Origin: JBEKIK01 sp963845975
Lineage (GTDB): Bacteria > Planctomycetota > Planctomycetia > Pirellulales > Thermoguttaceae
Direction of reading: 5' to 3'
DNA length: 64,000 bases
Assembly (NCBI GenBank): GCA_963845975.1
Contig: CAWJUD010000002.1
Location: 1,178,001-1,242,000, forward strand
Under the pieces are notes generated by a model, which was not told the origin of the DNA, ran no database searches, and saw only the letters and a list, made by a program, of their open reading frames with translations. Positions 9,004 to 17,339 of this stretch are shown piece after piece. The first letter of the stretch is position 1. Each line of letters starts with the position of its first letter. The translations under genes were made by a program, and so were the position numbers.

Positions 9004-9087
9004 GAAGTTTCTCCAGTTGAAATCTCACTATACCGCAAATGCAGGAAAATTCTCCCGGCACAAGTGCTTGGAGGAAACATTCGAAAT

Positions 9088-9894
9088 TTATGCTGCTTTG
9101 CGACGTTCGCGGCCGCGGCCGTGCATGCCTTCGTGCTGGCCTTGGATGAAGCTCAGCAGGTGGTTGACTTGCGGCACCAGGTGGCCGTTGCTGCGGAGAA
9201 TTTCCCAGGCATTATCCAGTCCGACTTTGGAGCGGAAAATGAGCTTATGGGCTTCGGCCAGGGCCTGGATCACTTGGGGCGAGAAATTGTGGCGTTTCAA
9301 TCCCACTGAGTTAATACAGCGGGGCTTGGAGGGATAGCCTTCCACGAGCATGTACGGGGGCACGTCGTGCCGCACCGCGCTGCAGCCGGCCACGAAGCTG
9401 TAACTGCCGATGGTGGCAAAATGATGCACCGCCACGGCCCCGGAAAGCGAAGCGTGATCGTGGACGTGAACGTGTCCAGCCAGGAGCGTATTGTTGGCGA
9501 TGATGATGTCGTCGCCCAGTTGGCAGTCGTGTGCCACGTGGCAGCAGGCCATGAGGAAATTATGGTTGCCGATGCGGGTCAATCCGTCCTCTTTTTCCGA
9601 GGCCCGATTGATGGTGACGCACTCGCGGATGATATTGTGATCGCCGATCACGACTTCGGTGTCGCTGCCGCGATAGGTTATGTCTTGCGGTTCGCCGCCG
9701 ATCACTGCGCCGGGATAGATGTGATTGTAACAGCCGATGGTAACGTGACCCATCAGCGTCACGCTGTTTTCCAGCTTGGTCCCGCGACCGATGCGGACGT
9801 GCGGGCCGACGACGCAATAGGGGCCTATTTCGACTTCGTCGTCGATTTGGGCCCTGGGGTCGATCGTAGCATTTTCGAAGAAATGTGTCGCCAT
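9088..9894 (-). CDS. lpxA: UDP-N-acetylglucosamine O-acyltransferase
   Basis: This 268-residue protein is a left-handed beta-helix acyltransferase that moves a 3-hydroxyacyl chain from ACP to UDP-GlcNAc (or its 3-amino analogue), the first step of lipid A synthesis. Hexapeptide repeats run through residues 5-190 (IDPRAQIDDEVEIGPYCVVGPHVRIG onward), with the PQDITYRGSDTEVVIGDHNIIRE segment characteristic of LpxA and the catalytic-histidine region HVAHDCQLGDD. The C-terminal helical domain ends in an unusually basic tail (GRGRERRKAA). A MITE-like element separates it from lpxC upstream. Confidence 0.96.
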   Translation of the reverse strand: MATHFFENATIDPRAQIDDEVEIGPYCVVGPHVRIGRGTKLENSVTLMGHVTIGCYNHIYPGAVIGGEPQDITYRGSDTEVVIGDHNIIRECVTINRASEKEDGLTRIGNHNFLMACCHVAHDCQLGDDIIIANNTLLAGHVHVHDHASLSGAVAVHHFATIGSYSFVAGCSAVRHDVPPYMLVEGYPSKPRCINSVGLKRHNFSPQVIQALAEAHKLIFRSKVGLDNAWEILRSNGHLVPQVNHLLSFIQGQHEGMHGRGRERRKAA

Positions 9895-9930
9895 CGTCGC
9901 GGCTCCGCAAAAAATGGCACGTTAGTTGTT

Positions 9931-10067
9931 CTTAGAGCTTCTAAAAATGACGTGTGCCACTGCTTGCTTGCAAGCAGTGTTTTTCCAGTAGTTCCAACAG
10001 TACTGCTTGCAAGCAAGCAGTGGCACGAATATTGACCTTTAATTTCATTTTGTTAGAAACTTTTAAA
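9931..10067. repeat. MITE-like element B between lpxC and lpxA
   Basis: The ends are CTTAGAGCTTCTAAAAATG (9931-9949) and an inverted partner, CATTTTGTTAGAAACTTTTAAA. Inside are two head-to-head copies of TGCCACTGCTTGCTTGCAAGCAG. The element fills the gap between the lpxC stop and lpxA and could affect their cotranscription. Copy C at 44391-44518 shares both the ends and the TGCCACTGCT core. Confidence 0.65.
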
Positions 10068-10073
10068 AAGTAG

Positions 10074-10949
10074 TCATGCGCAGCGTTTTATTGTTTCCTT
10101 TGCTTCCTCGAGGCCCATGATTTTTTGGACCAGTTCGGCGTTCAGCCGGTGCCCGCTGCGGAAGGCAATGAAACGGCCGATCAGATCGCAACCCGCCAGG
10201 GCAAGATCGCCCACCATGTCGACCATCTTGTGACGGACGCATTCGTCGGGAAACCGCAGTTGATTGTCGATTGGTCCTTTGCCGTCGAAGACCAGCAAAT
10301 CCTTGCAGGTGACCCGCTCGCCTAATCCGTGCTCTTTCATAATTTTTGCCTCGGATTCCATCAAGAAGGTGCGGCTGGGGGCCAAATTCATGTGGAAAAA
10401 CCGGGGCGAAAGGGAGATTTCCAGGGATTGCCGGCCGATGGGATTGCCGCTGCCGTAGTCGAGTTCGTATTGCAAGATCATCTTTCCCGAGCAGCAAGGC
10501 CGGGCTTCGATCCAACTCTGTTCGTCGCCCAGCCGGATAACGCGGCGGATGATTTTTTGCGTCCGGACGGCGTCTTGTTCCACGATTCCGGCCGCCTGGA
10601 AGGCCTCGACAAAAGGCAGGCTGGAGCCATCCATACCGGGCATTTCCGGCCGATCGACCCGGATTTCGCAGTTGTCGATTTGCATTCCAGCCAATGCCGA
10701 CATGATATGCTCGATCATTTCGACGCTGACGTTGCCGGCACGGAGCGTCGTGCGCAGCGGAGTTTCAGTGCGATTTTCAATGCTGGCGGCAATCCGGGGC
10801 GAGCCGGGCAGGTCGCGGCGGACAAAAATAATGCCCGTGTTCGCCGGGGCCGGACGAAACTCGACTTTTACGTCGTGTCCGCTCCAATAACCGACGCCCT
10901 CGATCATTACCGGGGCGACGAGCGTGCGTTGCTTGCGTGTTGAATACAT
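10074..10949 (-). CDS. lpxC: UDP-3-O-acyl-N-acetylglucosamine deacetylase
   Basis: LpxC is the zinc-dependent deacetylase that commits the pathway to lipid A. From the start used here (291 residues) the zinc ligands are visible: H81 in IEHIMSALAGMQIDN (with the catalytic glutamate just before it) and H240/D244 in VRHKMVDMVGDL. The catalytic H267 lies in SGHRLNAEL. It is the stand-alone form, not fused to FabZ. The start is uncertain: an ATG at 11018 would add 23 residues that lack family similarity, and neither start has a strong ribosome site. Encoded after skp. Confidence 0.95.
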   Translation of the reverse strand: MYSTRKQRTLVAPVMIEGVGYWSGHDVKVEFRPAPANTGIIFVRRDLPGSPRIAASIENRTETPLRTTLRAGNVSVEMIEHIMSALAGMQIDNCEIRVDRPEMPGMDGSSLPFVEAFQAAGIVEQDAVRTQKIIRRVIRLGDEQSWIEARPCCSGKMILQYELDYGSGNPIGRQSLEISLSPRFFHMNLAPSRTFLMESEAKIMKEHGLGERVTCKDLLVFDGKGPIDNQLRFPDECVRHKMVDMVGDLALAGCDLIGRFIAFRSGHRLNAELVQKIMGLEEAKETIKRCA

Positions 10950-11049
10950 CCAGAGAAGTCTGTCATCCGTGACAGGGTTGAAGGGATTTGTTTCAATATC
11001 GCCCGATCCGCCGTCCATGGCGGATGGGAAGCATCCGTACCGTTATTGC

Positions 11050-11739
11050 TTATCTTGGATTCTGGAAAGGGCTTGTCGGGCGCGTGCCGATCCGATTTCC
11101 GCCGGCGGCCGGTGCGCCGCTGCGCATGATCAAGGTGTCGAGAATGGGTTTTGTAATGTCTCGGCTTTTGTCGTAATACACCACGGGCTTGTTGATAAAG
11201 CTCAAAACGCTATCGGGTTTGTCCACATCGGCCGGATCGCCGTTGAAGCGCAAGACCATGTCTATTCCCTTGTTCGAGCAGTAATAATCGACTTCCTGCT
11301 CTATTTCCTTGTACACGGTGAAATAGATTTTTGCCTCGCGGGCAAGGAATTCCTTGCGCTGCAATTGGACCTTAACCGTTAAATTGGCCTCGCGCTCGGC
11401 GATTTCCTTTTCCATGGCATTATAGTCCGGACTTCCCTTGTGGTAAGTGTCCAGTTGCTCGACGAGCTTGCGGATGGTATCGCGTTCTTTATTGACGCTG
11501 GATTCCGCGGCTTCGACGTCGGCCTTCATCTCGTCCATCATCGATTTGAAACGAGGATGATTCTTGAAGATGTAACTAACGTCCAGAAGTGCGATGTTAG
11601 TGCCGGCCCCCGCCTGCGGCGCAACCGGCTGGCGGATAGGAACTCCTCCTTGAGAAAAAACCTGTGAGCTTATAAGCCCGCACAATAATAAACAAGCAGC
11701 CGTGACGGCAATGAGACGGGATGGTTTCACTTTCAGCAC
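11050..11739 (-). CDS. skp: OmpH/Skp family periplasmic chaperone
   Basis: A 229-residue exported protein with a signal peptide (cleavage near residue 29, SQVFSQ) and an OmpH/Skp domain: NIALLDVSYIFKNHPRFKSM followed by a long coiled coil (about residues 70-145) and a short C-terminal beta part (KGIDMVLRFNG). Skp holds unfolded outer-membrane proteins in the periplasm. In many Gram-negative bacteria skp precedes lpxD-fabZ-lpxA; here it precedes lpxC-lpxA, with lpxD and fabZ absent. The symbol is given by family and context. Confidence 0.85.
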   Translation of the reverse strand: MLKVKPSRLIAVTAACLLLCGLISSQVFSQGGVPIRQPVAPQAGAGTNIALLDVSYIFKNHPRFKSMMDEMKADVEAAESSVNKERDTIRKLVEQLDTYHKGSPDYNAMEKEIAEREANLTVKVQLQRKEFLAREAKIYFTVYKEIEQEVDYYCSNKGIDMVLRFNGDPADVDKPDSVLSFINKPVVYYDKSRDITKPILDTLIMRSGAPAAGGNRIGTRPTSPFQNPR

Positions 11740-12318
11740 TCCTTGCTGTTGCGTCGGTCATCCATGACCAGGCGACCTCCACCACGAGGTCACTTGACCG
11801 ACTGGATCTTTCGGCCAACCGAATTGTCTATAGAGTCGTTATTAAAATGAATTTTCCACTGAAACCTGTTTGATTATGGAAAGATATTCATTTTGTAAAA
11901 GGCTCTAAAAGGAAGCGTATTCTGCCGACAACCTCGTTTCAGGTAAAGAGCAGAAAATTGGATGCCTGCGAAATGCGCATAACTATTTGACGCACAAGAG
12001 TTTAGAAATGATTTTAGGCGTGTTTTTGAATGTCGCAAAAAGCCCGCTTTCCAGGGTTTTACAATGAATCCCGGAAAAATGCCCCCTGTTGGTTGGATGA
12101 TTTTGTGCTTGCTTTGCCCACTATTACTGCGTTTATTGGGTCTTGAGAAAGTTACGGCGCTATTTCTTCTCGGCACCGACTTTTTATCATGGCAATATTT
12201 TATTTGACTTGAAATAAAATTCGCTTTGACACGTACCGCGAATCTCGCTATCTTTCCGCCCTCACCCGGCGAAGAATGGACTTTGCCGAATCTCTCACGC
12301 ACCGGACAAGGATGTCCG
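11740..12318. other. Divergent intergenic region
   Basis: About 580 bases between divergent skp and the receiver gene. It is AT-rich at 11830-12230. No tRNA, conserved RNA or convincing coding frame was seen. It should contain the promoters of both flanking transcripts. Confidence 0.4.
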
Positions 12319-12705
12319 ATGAAACGCACCACGGAGGGCGACGTTTTGGACCACAAACCAAGCGTACTGATAGTCGATCGTTCGGAAGAAACCCGCGAGG
12401 TCCTGCAAACCGCTTTAAATCGGCGGGGCGTGCGGACTTTTACGGCAAGGCATGCCTCGGATGGGGTAGTACTAGGACTGCGGCATCATCCCGATCTTAT
12501 AATAATAGATTTAGAGATGGATGATGTTAATTTGGAGCATACCAATCCGCCTTTTTGGACAGGCATGGGAGACAATAACATCCCTATCATTCTTTTGGGG
12601 AACCTCCGCCGAAACCAACCGCGAATTCCCGGAAGCGAATTTGTGTCCAAGCCCTATCAATATGGGCCTTTGATTCGTAGAATCGAAGAGATACTCAATA
12701 AGTGA
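12319..12705 (+). CDS. Single-domain response regulator
   Basis: A 128-residue receiver-domain protein with no output domain. The acidic pocket starts at SVLIVDRSEE, the phosphoacceptor aspartate lies in LIIIDLEMDD, and the conserved lysine in FVSKPYQYG. The middle loop (TNPPFWTGMGDNNIP) is unusual. The start at 12319 has an AAGGA site seven bases upstream. It sits just ahead of the FHA-GAF-histidine kinase gene, so the two probably form a phosphorelay. No DNA target is implied. Confidence 0.75.
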   Translation: MKRTTEGDVLDHKPSVLIVDRSEETREVLQTALNRRGVRTFTARHASDGVVLGLRHHPDLIIIDLEMDDVNLEHTNPPFWTGMGDNNIPIILLGNLRRNQPRIPGSEFVSKPYQYGPLIRRIEEILNK

Positions 12706-12822
12706 AGAGTGTAGAATATAAGAGTGAAGAATTTAAAGAAAAGTCAATAATTGCGGCGCTGATCTAACATCATTCTTTGTTCTTCATTCTTCGCTCTAAT
12801 CTTTATTCCGGGAGTTGACCAC

Positions 12823-13365
12823 GTGTCGACGTTATTTGTAATTCGGGGTATGGATCAGGGCACCCGATTCGAGCTCGAGGGGCCGATGATTCGCGTCGGG
12901 CGCGACGCCTCGAACAACATCCAATTGCACGACACCGAAGTTTCCCGCCATCATGCCGAGATTCGCTGCCTGGACAATGCATTTACCATCTCCGACCTGA
13001 ACAGTTCCAACGGCACTTACGTCAACGGCCAGCGGATCAAGCAGTACTCGCTCAACAGCGGCGATCAATTGCAGATGGGCAGCACGCTGATGCTCTTTAC
13101 CGGTCCCAGCGAAGAGACCAGAAGACCTGGCCAAGGCGGTCGATATCGGTCCGCCCAAGGACCAGGAGGAAGGGTCCCGGATCGTGCATGCCGTAAGCCA
13201 GGAAGAAGGCAGCCGGATCCTGGATTTTCAGGCCGAAATGCCGCAGAACTCCTGGCTGGCCCGGGCGCGGAGCAATTTGCAAATAATGTACCGCACGGCC
13301 CTGGCCGTGAGCCACACTTTGGATATCGATCAGCTTTTGCAGCGGATCATGGAATTGATTTTTGA
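12823..13365 (+). CDS. FHA-GAF-histidine kinase, N-terminal fragment (FHA domain)
   Basis: This is the first part of one gene running 12823-14567 with two frame breaks. A GTG start with a GGGAG site gives a complete FHA domain over residues 1-95 (IRVGRDASNNIQLHDTEVSRHHAEI, DLNSSNGTYVNGQRI), which binds phosphothreonine peptides. Real coding leaves this frame near 13115: the next frame reads EDLAKAVDIGPPKDQEEGS and runs into the GAF-kinase part. Residues after about 98 in this frame are therefore out of frame. The joined protein would be a soluble sensor kinase, a common planctomycete architecture. Confidence 0.8.
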   Translation: MSTLFVIRGMDQGTRFELEGPMIRVGRDASNNIQLHDTEVSRHHAEIRCLDNAFTISDLNSSNGTYVNGQRIKQYSLNSGDQLQMGSTLMLFTGPSEETRRPGQGGRYRSAQGPGGRVPDRACRKPGRRQPDPGFSGRNAAELLAGPGAEQFANNVPHGPGREPHFGYRSAFAADHGIDF

Positions 13366-14491
13366 ATGGGTCGAGGCCGATCGCGGTTGCATCATGCTCA
13401 TGGACCCGGCGACGAAACTTTTGCAGCCCCGGGTGCGCCGGACGCGCCAAGGCGTTCGGACCGAGGAAAAGATCACCATCAGTAAAACCATTCTGGATTA
13501 CGTCATCGAGCGCAACGAGGGCGTGATCACCAGCGACGCCCGCATGGACGACCGCTGGAATCCCACCGGCAGCATCTTGCAGATGGGCATCCGTGAGGCG
13601 ATTTGCGTGCCCATGCAGGGCCGTTACGACATGGTGGGCGCAATCTATATCGACACTTCGATCAGCCCCCAACAGTACATCAAAAAAGGCGGAGTGGCGA
13701 AATTCACCGAAGATCATTTGAAATTGATCATTGCCATCGGCCACCAGGCGGCCCTGGCCGTGGAAGACACCCGTTATTACTCGGCCATGGTCCAGGCCGA
13801 GCGCCTGGCAGCCGTGGGCCAAACCATAGCCACGCTCTCGCATCACATAAAAAACATTTTACAGGGCATACGCGGCGGGAGCTACCTGATCGAGATGGGA
13901 CTCTCGGAACACGACGAGGAAGTGGTGGGCAAAGGCTGGAAAATCGTGGAAAAAAACCAGAACAAGATCTCCTCCCTGGTCATGGACATGCTCACCTTCA
14001 GCAAGGAACGCGAGCCGGACTTGACCGTCGCGAACATCAACGGCACGGTAAACGACGTAATCGAATTGATGAAGGTGCGGGCTGAGGAATTCCAAGTTCA
14101 GTTGCAATGGCAGCCCGCCGAGGTCATGCCTGATTTGGTTTTCGATCCCGAGGGCATTCACCGCGCGGTCCTCAACGTGGTGACCAACGCCATCGACGCG
14201 GTATCGGAAAAACAGCCGCCCGGCCGGGTGTCGGTGCGCACGGAGTACGACGCCCAAAACGCCAAGGCCCGGATCATCGTCGAAGACGACGGGCCGGGCA
14301 TCCCAGTGGATCAAATGGATTATCTGTTCAGCCCGTTCGTATCCTCGAAAAAGAGCCGGGGGACGGGCTTGGGACTGCCCGTAAGTCAAAAAATCGTTCG
14401 CGAACACGGCGGCCAGATCCAGGTCCACAGCGAACCCGGCGCACGGCGCCCGTTTTGTTCTGGAAATTCCCGCCGTCGTGCCCTCGCCTAA
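13184..14491 (+). CDS. FHA-GAF-histidine kinase, GAF and kinase fragment
   Basis: Continuation of the gene starting at 12823; true coding in this frame begins near 13115. It holds a GAF domain (about residues 35-210), a phosphoacceptor helix with an atypical H-box, TLSHHIKNILQGIRGG, then the HATPase boxes NVVTNAIDAV (N), DDGPGIP (G1) and GTGLGLPVSQ (G2). A second break near 14441 (EPG then RRPFCSG; a one-base correction restores EPGHGARFVLEIP) means the real protein ends at 14567, as HSSPEKAEEGRPAAEE. It probably pairs with the receiver protein at 12319. Confidence 0.85.
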   Translation: MHAVSQEEGSRILDFQAEMPQNSWLARARSNLQIMYRTALAVSHTLDIDQLLQRIMELIFEWVEADRGCIMLMDPATKLLQPRVRRTRQGVRTEEKITISKTILDYVIERNEGVITSDARMDDRWNPTGSILQMGIREAICVPMQGRYDMVGAIYIDTSISPQQYIKKGGVAKFTEDHLKLIIAIGHQAALAVEDTRYYSAMVQAERLAAVGQTIATLSHHIKNILQGIRGGSYLIEMGLSEHDEEVVGKGWKIVEKNQNKISSLVMDMLTFSKEREPDLTVANINGTVNDVIELMKVRAEEFQVQLQWQPAEVMPDLVFDPEGIHRAVLNVVTNAIDAVSEKQPPGRVSVRTEYDAQNAKARIIVEDDGPGIPVDQMDYLFSPFVSSKKSRGTGLGLPVSQKIVREHGGQIQVHSEPGARRPFCSGNSRRRALA

Positions 14492-14620
14492 TCAAACCGG
14501 TCAGGAAATAACCATACATTCCAGCCCGGAAAAGGCGGAAGAAGGACGGCCGGCGGCGGAAGAATAATGGGGAAGGCAAAAGGAAGGCGGCAAATTCCGC
14601 AAATTCCAGATACAGATTTC

Positions 14621-15721
14621 TCAATAATTATGTATGGTGTCCCTGGAAATATTCGGAAATATTCGGTGTGATTCTCTGCCGGCCAAGCGCCGTCTCCACC
14701 GCCACAGCAACGCCGTCAGGGTGAGGCCAAGCAACATGGCTAGGCTACCGGGCTCAGGAACAGCGCTTACAACGCGGAACCCTAGGGCGGGGTAACTAGC
14801 AAACGACGGGTTGAGGCTGTACCAGCGACAGGACGCATTCAGGTAGCCTGGGTTGCTGTCGAACGATCCGCCACGCAATCCACGCCCATACAAGAAACTG
14901 CTCTCAATCGACTCGTTCCACTCCCAGACATTGCCTCCTTGATCGAATGTGCCATAGGGGCTGGCAGAATTTTGGAATTCACCCATAAGCGTCGTGTACT
15001 TGCCCGAGTCAATGGGGTAGGTACCCGAGCCGACGTGCCAATTGGCATTATTGCCCGACGCGTCGGCCATGTCGCGGCCCGGTTCCGTGTTACTCCTCGT
15101 CGGATATTGCCAGTAACCGGCATTGGTGCCGCCGCCCTTGTAGTATGCAGCCTTGTACCATTCGTCCTCGCTTGTTACGGCCCATTTCCAATCGGCCTCG
15201 CGGCTGACCGCCATGAGTGCAGCGTCCGTCGTTGCACCGTTGAGATAGTACGCACCGTCCTCCGTGGTAGATAGACTCTGGTTGCCCGTCGGCTGGCCGT
15301 TGTGTAGCCAGTTGGCAAACCGTGTTGCATCGCCCCATGAGACACAGTTCACTGGACGGTTCGCGTAGTCATTCGCGACGCTGTAGGTGTAGCTGCCGGA
15401 AGCGCCGCTCTGCTGAATCTTGCAGCCTTCGGAGCTCATACCCATCATGGCATTGTACAACCCGTAGGTATCCGTTTTCGCCACAGCATTAAGGAACGCG
15501 CAGTATTGCCCGGCGGTTACTTCGTACTTGCCGATTTGGTAGGTGTAGCCCACCGCCCCGCAGATGCGGTCATCGCCGGCGCCATTGAACACGGACATGC
15601 CGGAAAGCTCGCCAGAATTACCCGGATCACCCACGGGCACCGTTTCGATGGTGATGGCTTGTGCAACGACCGCGCAACACAACACCACCAGAATCGTTGA
15701 ATTCAGTTTGTACAGTCTCAT
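14621..15721 (-). CDS. Formylglycine-generating-enzyme (SUMF1-like) PEP-CTERM protein
   Basis: A 366-residue exported protein with a signal peptide (cleavage after AVVAQA), an FGE-sulfatase/SUMF1 fold (YQIGKYEVTAGQYCAFLNAVA, RPVNCVSWGDATRFANWL, DEWYKAAYYKGG, GGNVWEWNESI, RGLRGGSFDSN, LGFRVVS) and a C-terminal VPEPGSLAMLLGLTLTAL-WRWRRR sorting signal. That tail marks export and anchoring by the PEP-CTERM/exosortase route. Whether it is an active formylglycine enzyme is doubtful, since many such proteins are binding variants. The start at 15721 has an AGGAA site. Confidence 0.9.
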   Translation of the reverse strand: MRLYKLNSTILVVLCCAVVAQAITIETVPVGDPGNSGELSGMSVFNGAGDDRICGAVGYTYQIGKYEVTAGQYCAFLNAVAKTDTYGLYNAMMGMSSEGCKIQQSGASGSYTYSVANDYANRPVNCVSWGDATRFANWLHNGQPTGNQSLSTTEDGAYYLNGATTDAALMAVSREADWKWAVTSEDEWYKAAYYKGGGTNAGYWQYPTRSNTEPGRDMADASGNNANWHVGSGTYPIDSGKYTTLMGEFQNSASPYGTFDQGGNVWEWNESIESSFLYGRGLRGGSFDSNPGYLNASCRWYSLNPSFASYPALGFRVVSAVPEPGSLAMLLGLTLTALLWRWRRRLAGRESHRIFPNISRDTIHNY

Positions 15722-15784
15722 GGTTTCGTTCCTATTGAGGTTAAAATGGCAAGAAACCACCTGGGCGCGCGCAGCAGACCCCAC

Positions 15785-16068
15785 AGCGGATTACGCAAAG
15801 GGAAAATACCCAGCCCCAGAACAGCGCACCGCAAGTTCACGTCTTACAGGGCGAGCAAACTGGACTAGGTTCGGAGATGCTGCCTCATCAAGATGCAGGA
15901 AAAATTACACACTAGAAGGTAAACCATAGAATACCACACCGCAACCGCCACTGCAAGGGACGGGACGCGGTTTCTCGGCGTATTTGCCACCCCCTCGACC
16001 AGCCTTTGTTCTTGAACAAGGTCCGCGTAGTGGCATCCAAGCATCCCAATTCCGGCCCAATTCTGATT
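15785..16068. other. Intergenic, no gene seen
   Basis: About 280 bases ahead of the SUMF1-like gene. It should contain that gene's promoter. No RNA or repeat was recognised. Confidence 0.35.
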
Positions 16069-16353
16069 CTATGAAAGAGTGGTCCTCCTGGTGGTATAAA
16101 CGATGTCGGCGGAGTTCCGGGGAATTCCCCCATAGAGGTAGTGGTCATGATTTTCGGCTAAGTCGTGCGGCAACCCGACAGCTTTACCGGCGTGCTTTAG
16201 CAGTTTTTGGCCGAGAGTTTCACTGTTAAAGTCAGTCGCGACTTCAGGTTGTCCGGTAGGAGCCGGTTCGATTTGAACCTTCATTCCCTCCGGCAAAATT
16301 ACCGGATCATCCACTACGACAACCCCCTTTTCCACATGACCATTGTAGACCAT
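16069..16353 (-). CDS. Small DUF104/antitoxin-like protein
   Basis: A 94-residue protein. Its first 30 residues (MVYNGHVEKGVVVVDDPVILPEGMKVQIEP) resemble the AbrB-like DUF104 beta-hairpin domain of antitoxins. The C-terminal part, with LKHAGKAVGLPHDLAENHDHYLYG, is a tail often seen on such proteins in planctomycetes and cyanobacteria. These are frequently followed by a PIN-domain toxin gene, but none is found downstream, so it is an orphan. A strong GGAGGG site fixes the start at 16353. Confidence 0.65.
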   Translation of the reverse strand: MVYNGHVEKGVVVVDDPVILPEGMKVQIEPAPTGQPEVATDFNSETLGQKLLKHAGKAVGLPHDLAENHDHYLYGGIPRNSADIVYTTRRTTLS

Positions 16354-16609
16354 AACACCCTCCAAAAATTTACTGCCCTGTTGCCATTATATCATATAGA
16401 CTTGTAGGTCAGGCCCCCCGTGCCTGACGATTAAAAGTATATTGAAATCACCCTCAAACTGTCATGCACGGAGTGCATGACCTACTGTTGCCCCAACAGA
16501 AGATTATACCCCCAGTTCTGTCCAAATGACAAGTTCATCGATTGCCGTCCCTTGCCGCCATTCCACTATCGTGATAGGATTTTTGTAGTCTTTTAAGAAG
16601 GAACCTGCC

Positions 16610-16873
16610 ATGGGACAATATCAGGCGGCGATAATATCTCGGCCTTTGGATTGGAAACCGGCCTGTTCGGACGACGTGCCGCTGGAACTGGACGGGCCAG
16701 TGGCCGTGCTGGGCCAGTGGGACGATCTTTTCGAGGCGGTCGCTCGGGCGATAGAGCACAACGAGAGCGAGGAGGCCCTGCGCCGCGGCGCTGGGCGGTT
16801 GTGGTCGAACCCGGGAGCCTGGGCCGCGTCTGGCCGGCGGCACGGCTTTGCACGCCGCTTAGTTTTAAAGTGA
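16610..16873 (+). CDS. Unknown protein, N-terminal fragment
   Basis: N-terminal part of one unrecognised gene spanning 16610-17274, broken by a frame change near 16790 in a CG-rich run. Reading goes from EEALRRG in this frame to RWAVVVEPGSLG in the next. Residues after about 62 here are out of frame. The ATG at 16610 follows a GAAGGAACC ribosome site. The gene lies just upstream of the HEAT-VWA gene on the same strand. No signal peptide is visible. Confidence 0.55.
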   Translation: MGQYQAAIISRPLDWKPACSDDVPLELDGPVAVLGQWDDLFEAVARAIEHNESEEALRRGAGRLWSNPGAWAASGRRHGFARRLVLK

Positions 16874-17274
16874 CATCGATCTGGTGGCCCGACGGCTGGG
16901 AACCGAAATCGCCCTTGGACGTGCCCAATTGCGTGTGGCAATCGCAAGGGCGGCAAGCGGGTGAATGGTTGTCTTACCAGCAGGCCGAAGATGCCATCCG
17001 CGGTCTGAATCAACAGTGCCTGGATAATCCATCCACCACCTGGTACGTGATAATGGCCGTGGAAAACGAGGCCGTATCGCAGACGATTTCTTACGATCCT
17101 TCCGGCACGGAGACCACGGTCGAGGTTCGGCGAATACACGTTATCCGCCCCAAAGAAGGCGGCCGCGGCGACTGCACGCACTGTCCGGCCCACGAATTTG
17201 AGTGTGCCAAGGCCGATTGGACCAGCCAGGTCCAAACCGTAACCGCCACGCACAGCCGGGCGTTTGGCGAATAA
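16651..17274 (+). CDS. Unknown protein, C-terminal fragment
   Basis: The main part of the unknown gene that begins at 16610; only the sequence from about 16790 on is in its true frame, giving VVVEPGSLGRVWPAARL, FKVTSIWWPDGWEP and a QSQGRQAGEWLSYQQAEDA helix. Near the C-terminus there are four cysteines in DCTHCPAHEFECAKADW-like spacing, which could bind a metal. No family was recognised. The stop is about 65 bases ahead of the HEAT-VWA gene, so cotranscription is likely. Confidence 0.55.
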   Translation: METGLFGRRAAGTGRASGRAGPVGRSFRGGRSGDRAQRERGGPAPRRWAVVVEPGSLGRVWPAARLCTPLSFKVTSIWWPDGWEPKSPLDVPNCVWQSQGRQAGEWLSYQQAEDAIRGLNQQCLDNPSTTWYVIMAVENEAVSQTISYDPSGTETTVEVRRIHVIRPKEGGRGDCTHCPAHEFECAKADWTSQVQTVTATHSRAFGE

Positions 17275-17339
17275 GCAGGAGGCGCGATTATTGACATACC
17301 GGAATGGAGTTCGATTCCGCTCCATCGAGTGAGGCGACC

